This document shows positions 57,748 through 64,000 of a stretch of DNA of 64,000 nucleotides, one piece after another. A model generated the notes under the pieces. It was not told the DNA's origin. It saw only the letters and a program-made list of their open reading frames with translations, and made no database searches. This DNA is from Pseudomonas sp. MWU15-20650. Its GTDB lineage: Bacteria; Pseudomonadota; Gammaproteobacteria; Pseudomonadales; Pseudomonadaceae. The stretch covers positions 1 through 64,000 of the forward strand of contig NZ_JALJFG010000021.1 in the NCBI RefSeq assembly GCF_023242475.1, in the 5' to 3' direction. The number at the start of each line of letters is the position of its first letter. Within the stretch, counting starts at the first letter, position 1. The position numbers and the translations under genes are program-made.

Positions 57748-58227
57748 TCAATCATAGCGGTCGTGATGCTTGTTCTTGCGATGTCCATAGGCGTGGCCAC
57801 GGCCACGATGGTCATCACGGTCATAGCGACGGTTATCGCGCCCACGGTAGTGGCGGTCGTCGCGATTACTCTCGTTGCCCATGTAGTTGCCCAGCGCACC
57901 ACCTGCGCCACCGCCGGCGGCTGCGCCGACCAGGGCTCCGGTGCTGCCGCCGACACTACGGCCTACAACGTTGCCGCCTGCCGCGCCCAAGGCACCGCCA
58001 ATAGCGGCTTCGCCGCGGCTGCGTTTGTCGGCACCGACCGCACTGCCGCCCGCGCCACCCAGGGCTGCACCGATGGTCGAGCCGGTGTTGCCGCCTAGCT
58101 GCTGGCCAACGACCGAACCTAGAACCCCGCCCAATGCGCCGCCCACGCCGGCTTCGGCGGTGCCACCCGCCATGGCTGCGCCACTGACCAGGCCAAGGGA
58201 CAGCAAGAGAATCGAGGAGAACTTCAT
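57748..58227 (-). CDS. Glycine-zipper envelope protein
   Basis: A 159-residue exported protein. A signal peptide (SSILLLSLGLVSGAAMA) is followed by three to four glycine-zipper segments (GxxxGxxxG; GGALGGVLGSVVGQQLGG, GSTIGAALGGAGG) from about 22 to 118, then a basic, Arg/His/Asp-rich tail. Such proteins, related to YgiW/SlyB/RcpA-like 2TM zippers, insert in the outer or inner membrane; the function is unknown. It is a single gene, divergent from a short plus-strand region with an orphan terminator. Confidence 0.88.
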   Translation of the reverse strand: MKFSSILLLSLGLVSGAAMAGGTAEAGVGGALGGVLGSVVGQQLGGNTGSTIGAALGGAGGSAVGADKRSRGEAAIGGALGAAGGNVVGRSVGGSTGALVGAAAGGGAGGALGNYMGNESNRDDRHYRGRDNRRYDRDDHRGRGHAYGHRKNKHHDRYD

Positions 58228-58430
58228 TAGGGAGACCTCAAGAGGATGACGGCGCGATCCTGAGGTTGTATCGAGACGCTGACAATGGAAATCCGACCAG
58301 CGGCAGTAGTTGTATACAATTTTATAAGTTGCTGTTTTTTATGGGGAACTTAAGTTGATTTTACAGGTCTTTAGCTACTTACGGAATGGCCGCTTTTATG
58401 CAAAAGCGGCCTTTTTTGTGCCCGAAGACT
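58228..58430. other. Gap holding an orphan plus-strand terminator (candidate sRNA)
   Basis: No coding frame is seen. The first ~60 bases contain the promoter and leader of the leftward glycine-zipper gene. The rest ends in a strong terminator that faces right although no rightward gene precedes it. Several GGA triplets (58286, 58341, 58383) occur. Confidence 0.45.
58388..58417 (+). terminator. Orphan intrinsic terminator
   Basis: GGCCGCTTTT (58388-58397), loop ATGC, AAAAGCGGCC (58402-58411), then T6. It is a perfect 10-bp stem. On the minus strand the U tract would precede the stem, so it cannot serve the molybdoenzyme gene. Confidence 0.85.
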
Positions 58431-60779
58431 TTAGGCGGACCTGGCTGTGATCAGCCCGTTGTCACTCGCCGCTTCCAAGCAAATCGCAACGAACTTGGAC
58501 GTGGGTGTATGGCTGCCATCACCGATGCTTTCCAATGGCACCAGTGGGTTCACTTCCGGGTAGTAAGCCGCTGCTTGTCCGGCGGGAATATCAAACGCCA
58601 ACAGGGTAAAGCCCTTCACGCGGCGCTCGCGGCCGTCTTCCCACAACGACACGATGTCAGCCTTCTGCCCCGGCTTGAAGCCCAGGCGGATGATGTCGGC
58701 CTCGTTGACGAACAGCACGTCACGTTGGCCTTTGACCCCGCGATAACGGTCGTCCAGGCCATAGATAGTGGTGTTGTACTGATCGTGGGAGCGCATCGAC
58801 TGCATGATCAGGTCCGGCACCCGGCCGGTGGCATGGGTGCGTTCATGAATCAGGTCTTTGGGCAGGATGTTCGGACGGAAGTTGGCGCGGCCCGAGGGTG
58901 TGCTCCAGCGACGCGCACCGGCCGCGTTGCCGAGGTAGAACCCACCGGGGTGTTTGATGCGCTCGTTGAAGTCCTTGAAGCCCGGGATGGTATCGGCGAT
59001 CAGGTCGCGGATACGCCCGTAGTCAGCCACCAGCCAGTTCCAATCCACGGGTTTACTGCCCAGGGTGGCGGCGGCGATGCCGGCCAGGATGGCAGGCTCG
59101 GATTTCATCAGTTTCGACAACGGCTGCAGTTGGCCGTTGGAGCCGTGCACCATGCTGAAGGAGTCTTCCACCGTGACCGCTTGCGGGCCATCGGCCTGGA
59201 TGTCGATATCGGTACGGCCCAGGCATGGCAGGATCAGCGCGTCTTTACCGTGCATCAGGTGGCTGCGGTTGAGCTTGGTGCTGATTTGCACGGTCAGGTC
59301 GCAATTACGCAGCGCTTCGAAGGTTCGCGGACTGTCTGGCGTGGCTTGGGCGAAGTTGCCGCCCAGGCCGATAAATACTTTGGCGCGGCCTTCGAGCATG
59401 GCGTGAATCGCTTCCACGACGTTGTGGCCGTTTTCCCGCGGTACCTGGAACTGGAAGCGACGTTCCAGGCTATCGAGGAACGCCACCGGTGGGCGTTCGT
59501 TGATGCCCATGGTGCGGTCGCCCTGCACGTTACTGTGGCCACGTACTGGGCACAGGCCGGCACCCGGGCGGCCAATATTGCCGCGTAGCAGCATCAGGTT
59601 GGCGATTTCCTGGATGGTCGGTACCGAGTGGCGGTGCTGGGTGATGCCCATCGCCCAGCACATGATCACGTTCTTGCCTTTGGCGTACATACGCGCCGCT
59701 TGCTCGATTTCGACCAGGGTCAGGCCGGATTGCTCGACGATTTCTTCCCAGGAGGTGTCATCGATGGTGCCCAGATAGTCCAGTACGTTGGCGGTGTGTT
59801 CATTGAGGAAGTCGTGGTCGAACACCGCTTCTTTGCCTTCGGCGAGGGCTTGGCGCTCCCACAGCAGCAGGAATTTGGCCATGCCGCGCAGGATGGCCAT
59901 GTCGCCGCCCAGCGCCGGGCGGAAATACGCGGTGTTGGTCGGCTTGTCGCCGTTGGTGAGCATTTCCAGCGGGTGTTGCGGGTGCTGGAAGCGTTCCAGG
60001 CCACGCTCTTTCAACGGGTTGATACAGACCACCTGGGCGCCGCGTTTTACTGCTTCGCGCAGGGGTTCGAGCATGCGTGGATGGTTGGTGCCGGGGTTTT
60101 GGCCCCAGACGAAAATGGCGTCGGCATGTTCAAAGTCATCAAAGGTCACGGTGCCTTTGCCAACGCCCACACTCTGAGCCAGGGCCACGCCGCTGGCTTC
60201 ATGGCACATGTTCGAGCAGTCCGGGAAGTTGTTCGTACCGTAGGCACGCACAAACAGCTGATACAGGTAGGCGGCTTCGTTGCTGGCGCGACCGGAGGTG
60301 TAGAACTCGGCCATGCTCGGGTTGGGCAGTGCGTTGAGGTGCTTGCCGACCAAGTCGAATGCCGCTTCCCAGCTGATGGGCGTATAGCGGTCGGTCTCGG
60401 CGTCATAGCGCATCGGCTCGGTGAGGCGCCCTTGGTATTCCAGCCAATAGTCACTTTGCTCCAGCAATGCCGTGACGCTGTGCTTGGCGAAGAACGCAGC
60501 GTCGACGCGGCGCTTGGTCGCTTCCCAATTGACCGCCTTGGCGCCGTTTTCGCAGAACTTGACCATGCCGCTTTCCGGCGAGTCGCCCCAGGCGCAACCC
60601 GGGCAATCGAAGCCGCCGTTCTGGTTGGTCTTGAGCATCATGCGCAGGTTTTTCAGCGCGTTATCGCTGGTCAGCCAGGCTTGCGCCACGCTGATCAGTG
60701 CGCCCCAGCCGCCCGCCGGGCCTTTGTAAGGCTTGTAGCGTGGGGATGGGGTTTGGTCGGCTTGGTGGTGAAGGCTCAT
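58431..60779 (-). CDS. FdhF/YdeP-family molybdopterin oxidoreductase
   Basis: A 782-residue molybdenum enzyme of the YdeP branch. It has GGFDCPGCAWGDSPES near the N terminus, FYTSGRASNEAAYLYQLF (a bis-MGD contact) near residue 150, GQNPGTNHPRMLEPL, GNIGRPGAGLCPVRGHSNVQG (split GNIGRPGAGLC, PVRGHSNVQG) and the C-terminal DQYNTTIYGLDDRYRG. Formate dehydrogenase activity is not proven for this branch; E. coli YdeP is linked to acid resistance. The start is the ATG at 60779. The fdhD relic ends four bases inside its start, so the pair was once an fdhD-oxidoreductase operon. Confidence 0.92.
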   Translation of the reverse strand: MSLHHQADQTPSPRYKPYKGPAGGWGALISVAQAWLTSDNALKNLRMMLKTNQNGGFDCPGCAWGDSPESGMVKFCENGAKAVNWEATKRRVDAAFFAKHSVTALLEQSDYWLEYQGRLTEPMRYDAETDRYTPISWEAAFDLVGKHLNALPNPSMAEFYTSGRASNEAAYLYQLFVRAYGTNNFPDCSNMCHEASGVALAQSVGVGKGTVTFDDFEHADAIFVWGQNPGTNHPRMLEPLREAVKRGAQVVCINPLKERGLERFQHPQHPLEMLTNGDKPTNTAYFRPALGGDMAILRGMAKFLLLWERQALAEGKEAVFDHDFLNEHTANVLDYLGTIDDTSWEEIVEQSGLTLVEIEQAARMYAKGKNVIMCWAMGITQHRHSVPTIQEIANLMLLRGNIGRPGAGLCPVRGHSNVQGDRTMGINERPPVAFLDSLERRFQFQVPRENGHNVVEAIHAMLEGRAKVFIGLGGNFAQATPDSPRTFEALRNCDLTVQISTKLNRSHLMHGKDALILPCLGRTDIDIQADGPQAVTVEDSFSMVHGSNGQLQPLSKLMKSEPAILAGIAAATLGSKPVDWNWLVADYGRIRDLIADTIPGFKDFNERIKHPGGFYLGNAAGARRWSTPSGRANFRPNILPKDLIHERTHATGRVPDLIMQSMRSHDQYNTTIYGLDDRYRGVKGQRDVLFVNEADIIRLGFKPGQKADIVSLWEDGRERRVKGFTLLAFDIPAGQAAAYYPEVNPLVPLESIGDGSHTPTSKFVAICLEAASDNGLITARSA

Positions 60780-61000
60780 GGCTGGTGCTCCATCGCAGGG
60801 CTGTAGGCCCGCAGCGCGCTTGTTCGCGGCAGGTGGATGAGATTGAGGTTGTACCGGCGGGCCCATCGCAGGGCCAGGCCGGTGGGCGATGGCAGGCTGG
60901 CCAGGGGCTGCGTGCCGTCGGTCGGAATTTTTTCGTGGTTGAGTACGTCGGCCAGCTTGTCCAGGGCGGGCGCCGCGCAGACTGGGCGCTTGGCGTTCAT
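60776..61000 (-). pseudogene. Collapsed fdhD relic
   Basis: A 74-codon frame whose N terminus (MNAKRPVCAAPALDK) and C terminus (SPTGLALRWARRYNLNLIHLP then RTSALRAYSP) look like the two ends of Pseudomonas FdhD, a protein of about 275 residues. The middle, including the CxxC sulfur-carrying site, is absent. ALDKL at residue ~12 resembles the later HNALDKL of intact FdhD, and GTQPLASLPSPTGL resembles its GIQTLVSLSSPTGL. At least two in-frame deletions are needed. It overlaps the start of the downstream molybdoenzyme gene as intact fdhD would. The reading of family ends is from memory and should be aligned. Confidence 0.7.
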
Positions 61001-61244
61001 GGGGCAGTACCACCAGCGGATTAACCAATGTTTAGACTAGGCGCGACAAAGGGTCGCGTCTAATCGGCAGTATTGATCTACCGATAGATGGCGTCGATCA
61101 AGGCCGCCGGGCCTGCTCGCTGTGGGCTTATTCCAATGGCGGATGCTTGCGGTGTTTTTGAGTCTTTAGCCGGGCTGGAACCCAAGTCTGTAGGACTGGT
61201 CTAGTCTTGGGCATCTGGAAATTAAATCCCAAGGAGAGCGCACC

Positions 61245-61685
61245 ATGAGTATTTTGAGTTTTGTTAAGGAAGCTGGCGAGAAGTTGATCGATCTGTTGAC
61301 GCCGGGTAACGCAAACGCGAGCGATGAGCTGAAAAAACATATCGAGGACGTCGGGCTGGGTAACCCGAACGTGCATGCCACGGTTGACGGTGACAAGGTC
61401 ACGATTACCGGTGAAGTGGCCAGTCAGGAAGAGAAAGAAAAAATCATTCTGGCGGCGGGCAATATCGCCGGTGTGGCCAGCGTTGATGACCAGATCACTG
61501 TGACCGGCCCAGCGGCTGTCGCTGCTCGCTTCGTCGTGGTGAAGAAAGGCGATACCCTCAGCGCGATCTCCTTGGCGGTGTACGGTAACGCCAACCAGTA
61601 CAACAGAATTTTTGAGGCAAACAAGCCGTTGCTCAAAGATGTGAACAAAATTTACCCAGGCCAGACACTGCGTATCCCTGAGTAA
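61245..61685 (+). CDS. kbp: BON-LysM potassium-binding protein (Kbp/YgaU type)
   Basis: A 146-residue soluble protein. A BON domain (~20-85; VHATVDGDKVTITGEVASQE) precedes a LysM domain (~95-145; VVKKGDTLSAISLAVYGNA, IYPGQTLRIPE). E. coli Kbp (YgaU) binds K+ in the cytoplasm and is stress-induced. There is no signal peptide. AAGGAGAG lies 9 bases upstream of the ATG. The 160-base leader shows CTAGTCTTGG as a possible RpoS-type -10. Confidence 0.92.
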   Translation: MSILSFVKEAGEKLIDLLTPGNANASDELKKHIEDVGLGNPNVHATVDGDKVTITGEVASQEEKEKIILAAGNIAGVASVDDQITVTGPAAVAARFVVVKKGDTLSAISLAVYGNANQYNRIFEANKPLLKDVNKIYPGQTLRIPE

Positions 61686-61701
61686 TACGCGGGGAAAAAT
61701 T

Positions 61702-61728
61702 GTGGAAGGGGGGCAATCCCCCTTCCAC
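61702..61728. terminator. Perfect inverted repeat between kbp and yrfG
   Basis: GTGGAAGGGGG (61702-61712) and CCCCCTTCCAC (61718-61728), 11-bp perfect arms with loop GCAAT, lie between two convergent stop codons. It resembles a solitary REP and probably terminates both transcripts, though U tracts are short. Confidence 0.6.
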
Positions 61729-61734
61729 TGTCGT

Positions 61735-62397
61735 TTAGAGTCCGTGAATGAGGTCTCTGTAGTCCTCGACTGCCGCAAACTCCCCTGTGTCCTTAGGTCC
61801 TTTCTGACTGTCCGGCTCTTTCACCGCCAGCAAATGCCCCACGCCAAAATCCCGAGCACTGCGCAGGATCGGCAATGTGTCATCGATAAACAGGCTACGG
61901 GCTGGGTCGAAGTGGATATCGGCTTGCAGGGCGTCCCAGAATTGCGGGTTTTCCTTGGGAAAGCCGTAGTCGTGGGAGCTGATCAACCGTTCGAAATAAG
62001 GCGCCAGCTCAATGCGCTCCAACTTCAACGACAGTGAGTCACGATGAGCGTTGGTGATCAGGATCACGCGTTTGCCGGCCTGTTTGATTGCCGCCAGGAA
62101 AGTATCGGCATCCGGGCGCAGGGCGATCAAGTGGGCGGTCTCCAACTTGAGTTCGCGCACCGGGATCTTCAGCTCCGTGCTCCAGAAATCCAGGCAATAC
62201 CATTGCAACTGTCCGGCGTTACGCTCGAACAGAGGCTGCAATTCCAACTCGGCCATGGCCCGACTCACGCCATGCAGCTCGGCGTATCGCTGGGGCAGGT
62301 GCTCCATCCAGAAGTGGTTGTCGAAATGCAGGTCGAGCAAGGTGCCGTCCATGTCCAGCAGGACAGTGTCGATGGCATGCCAGGGCATAGAGGGCAT
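61735..62397 (-). CDS. yrfG: GMP/IMP nucleotidase (HAD family)
   Basis: A 220-residue HAD phosphatase with DMDGTLLDLHFDNHFW (catalytic Asp pair) at residue 15, ILITNAHRDSL (motif II), the Lys in YGFPKENPQFW and FIDDTLPILRSA (motif IV). E. coli YrfG dephosphorylates GMP and IMP. It is divergent from nudE with 87 bases between, a pair kept in many gammaproteobacteria. Confidence 0.93.
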   Translation of the reverse strand: MPSMPWHAIDTVLLDMDGTLLDLHFDNHFWMEHLPQRYAELHGVSRAMAELELQPLFERNAGQLQWYCLDFWSTELKIPVRELKLETAHLIALRPDADTFLAAIKQAGKRVILITNAHRDSLSLKLERIELAPYFERLISSHDYGFPKENPQFWDALQADIHFDPARSLFIDDTLPILRSARDFGVGHLLAVKEPDSQKGPKDTGEFAAVEDYRDLIHGL

Positions 62398-62484
62398 AGG
62401 GCGTTCTCATGTAAGTAAAGATATCCGACACAGACAATCGGAAAAGCCACGGTATAGTAACCCGATCACGCCAAGGAGCCGCTT

Positions 62485-63051
62485 ATGCGCCAGAAACCCA
62501 CCGTCCTCGCCCGCGAAATAGTCGCCAGTAGTCGTTTGTTCCGCGTGGAGGAAGTGCAATTGCGCTTTTCCAACGGCGTTGAACGGACCTACGAGCGTCT
62601 TGTGGGCCGCGGTGCCGGCTACGGCGCGGTGATGATTGTGGCGATGGTCGACGAGGACCATGCCTTGCTGGTCGAAGAGTACTGCGGCGGCACCGACGCG
62701 TATGAGCTGTCCTTGCCCAAAGGGCTGATTGAACCGGGTGAGGATGTGTTGGCGGCGGCAGACCGCGAGCTCAAGGAAGAGGCCGGCTATGGCGCACGCC
62801 AGTTGGAGCACATCACCGAGCTTTCGCTGTCGCCGGGTTACATGAGCCAGAAAATCCAGGTGGTCCTGGCCACCGATCTCTACGAAGAACGCCTGGAAGG
62901 CGACGAACCTGAGCCGATGCGCGTGGACAAGGTCAATCTGCGTGAGCTCTCGCAGTTGGCGCAAAACGAGCAGTTCAGTGAAGGTCGAGCGCTTGCCGCC
63001 CTGTATCTGGTACGCGACCTGTTGACCCAACGTGGAGCGTTCAGCGCATGA
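62485..63051 (+). CDS. nudE: ADP-compounds hydrolase NudE
   Basis: A 188-residue Nudix enzyme with the complete box GLIEPGEDVLAAADRELKEEAGY (split GLIEPGEDVLAAAD, RELKEEAGY) around residue 75. It cleaves ADP-ribose, Ap3A and NADH-type compounds. AAGGAGCCGCTT precedes the ATG. Its stop overlaps the cysQ start (GCATGAG), so the two are coupled. Confidence 0.95.
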   Translation: MRQKPTVLAREIVASSRLFRVEEVQLRFSNGVERTYERLVGRGAGYGAVMIVAMVDEDHALLVEEYCGGTDAYELSLPKGLIEPGEDVLAAADRELKEEAGYGARQLEHITELSLSPGYMSQKIQVVLATDLYEERLEGDEPEPMRVDKVNLRELSQLAQNEQFSEGRALAALYLVRDLLTQRGAFSA

Positions 63052-63884
63052 GCGAGCTGTTTTTAGGCCACCCGTTTATCGCCCCTGTGATCGAGCTGGC
63101 GCGCCAGGCCGGCGAAGCCATCCTGCCGTATTGGCGCGCTGATGTGGCGGTGGCCGCCAAAGCCGATGATTCTCCGGTGACGGCGGCGGACTTGGCGGCT
63201 CACCACTTGATTCTGGCGGGCCTCACCGCACTTGATCCGAACATTCCGGTGCTGTCTGAAGAGGACGCGAATATCGACCAGAGCGTACGTGCCGGTTGGC
63301 AGCGCTGGTGGCTGGTGGACCCGTTGGATGGCACCAAGGAGTTTATCGCCGGCAGTGAAGAGTTCACCGTCAATATCGCCCTGATCGAACAGGGGCGTGT
63401 GGTGTTTGGTGTGGTGTCGATACCCACCAGTGGCCGTTGCTACTTTGGCGGTGCGGGCTTAGGGGCCTGGCGTTCCGATGTGAACGAGGCGCCCAAGCCG
63501 ATTCAGGTGCGCGAGGCGCCCGCGGCGGGTGAGTCGTTTACCGTGGTGGCTAGCCGTCGGCATTCGAGCCCTGAGCAAGAACGTTTGCTGGAGGGCTTGA
63601 GCGAAGGTTTGGGTGCGTTGAAACTGGCGAATATCGGCAGTTCCCTGAAGTTCTGCCTGTTGGCCGAGGGAAGTGCCGATTGCTATCCGCGCCTGGCGCC
63701 GACGTCGCAGTGGGATACCGCCGCCGCCCAAGGTGTGCTGGAAGGGGCGGGTGGTGAAGTGCTGGAGTTGAATGGCGCGCCGTTCACTTATCCGGCACGG
63801 GCATCGTTATTGAATCCGTTCTTCTTGGCGTTGCCGGCGAAGGCGGCGTGGCGTGAGCGCTTGTTGGCCCTGGCCCGTTCTTAA
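63048..63884 (+). CDS. cysQ: 3'(2'),5'-bisphosphate nucleotidase CysQ
   Basis: A 278-residue inositol-monophosphatase-fold enzyme with SPVTAADLAAH, the metal site SEEDAN, DPLDGTKEFIAG and the C-terminal SQWDTAAAQGVLEGAGGEV (WDxAA motif). It converts PAP to AMP in sulfur assimilation. It overlaps nudE by four bases; a REPIN follows. Confidence 0.96.
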   Translation: MSELFLGHPFIAPVIELARQAGEAILPYWRADVAVAAKADDSPVTAADLAAHHLILAGLTALDPNIPVLSEEDANIDQSVRAGWQRWWLVDPLDGTKEFIAGSEEFTVNIALIEQGRVVFGVVSIPTSGRCYFGGAGLGAWRSDVNEAPKPIQVREAPAAGESFTVVASRRHSSPEQERLLEGLSEGLGALKLANIGSSLKFCLLAEGSADCYPRLAPTSQWDTAAAQGVLEGAGGEVLELNGAPFTYPARASLLNPFFLALPAKAAWRERLLALARS

Positions 63885-63902
63885 GGCCACGGCATATCAA
63901 CG

Positions 63903-63989
63903 TGTGGGAGGGGCTTGATCCCGATGACGGCGTGTCAGTCAAAAATGCCGTGACTGATGCACAGTAATCGGGAGCAAGCCCCCTCCCAC
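63903..63989. repeat. REPIN (family 1) downstream of cysQ
   Basis: GTGGGAGGGGCTTGATCCCGAT (split GTGGGAGGGGC, TTGATCCCGAT) and ATCGGGAGCAAGCCCCCTCCCAC face each other, with GTCAGTCA/TGACTGA-like inner arms. The left arm lacks one G compared with the other copies. Confidence 0.85.
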
Positions 63990-64000
63990 ATTTGTTTTGT

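Noticed and set aside
58280..58417. RsmX/Y/Z-type sRNA under GacA control
   Set aside because: No TGTAAG-N6-CTTACA upstream element and too few clear GGA hairpins to claim the family.
60780..61028. N-terminal extension of the molybdoenzyme to 61028
   Set aside because: It reads the fdhD relic in another frame; family similarity begins at the ATG at 60779.

Overview
The window is a chromosomal segment of a Pseudomonas of the fluorescens group. The evidence is GC-rich Pseudomonas-type genes, dozens of dispersed REP/REPIN hairpins carrying the GTGGGAGGGGGCTTGC-type arm, a rimA-rimB-rimK operon, an EatR-controlled ethanolamine cluster and a FicA/Fic pair. From memory, the gene order 13-46 kb parallels P. 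aeruginosa PAO1 PA4031 down to PA3996, and 46.8-63.9 kb parallels roughly PA5197 down to PA5175. I see no rRNA, tRNA or CRISPR array.

Region 0-12.4 kb is the accessory part. It holds the start of a large toxin-like protein that runs off the left edge, a quinone-reductase/MerR pair, a deletion relic of a YhcG-type nuclease, and a YcaC-like hydrolase. Next comes a seven-gene envelope-stress-like operon (YjfI, PspA/IM30, rhomboid, DUF2491, DUF350, DUF1190 lipoprotein, ATP-grasp glutathionylspermidine-synthase-like enzyme). Its promoter is bracketed by two identical 12-bp palindromes. After it lies a DarT-paralogue/DarT/DarG operon whose first gene carries an in-frame amber codon. Then there is a DUF3077-like small gene behind a leader with the architecture of the phage P1 C4 antisense RNA, and a LexA/CI-type repressor with its own candidate operators.

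Region 13-35 kb contains ppa, mtfA, a DedA protein and an acetyltransferase. The ethanolamine module follows: eutC, eutB, permease and exaC on the minus strand, with the sigma-54 activator gene divergent on the plus strand. Beyond it are a proline-rich orphan, mpl-ubiX, a small lipoprotein, an NAD(P)-binding protein, a MORN-repeat C13 peptidase lipoprotein, a MaoC dehydratase, a CidA/LrgB pair, a Lon-N protein, a DedA-PAP2 fusion and a 3-methyladenine glycosylase.

Region 35-46.4 kb is the core elongasome and lipoate block: proA-nadD-rsfS-rlmH-mrdA-rodA-mltB-rlpA-dacA-ybeD-lipB-lipA, all on the plus strand with tight spacing.

Region 46.4-64 kb begins with a nested palindromic REPIN composite. 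It is followed by rimA-rimB-rimK, hslR, hslO, pckA, a second copy of the repeat in inverted orientation, ficA-fic, a YfaP/TPR protein, recQ, a thioesterase, a glycine-zipper protein, a YdeP-family molybdoenzyme with a collapsed fdhD relic beside it, kbp/lysM, yrfG, nudE and cysQ. The joint between lipA and rimK looks like a rearrangement breakpoint relative to PAO1.

The observations I rate highest are the palindrome-flanked YjfI/PspA/rhomboid operon, the amber-interrupted DarT paralogue, the C4-like leader, the nested REPIN at the probable breakpoint and the fdhD relic. Family names come from sequence recognition by eye, without database searches.
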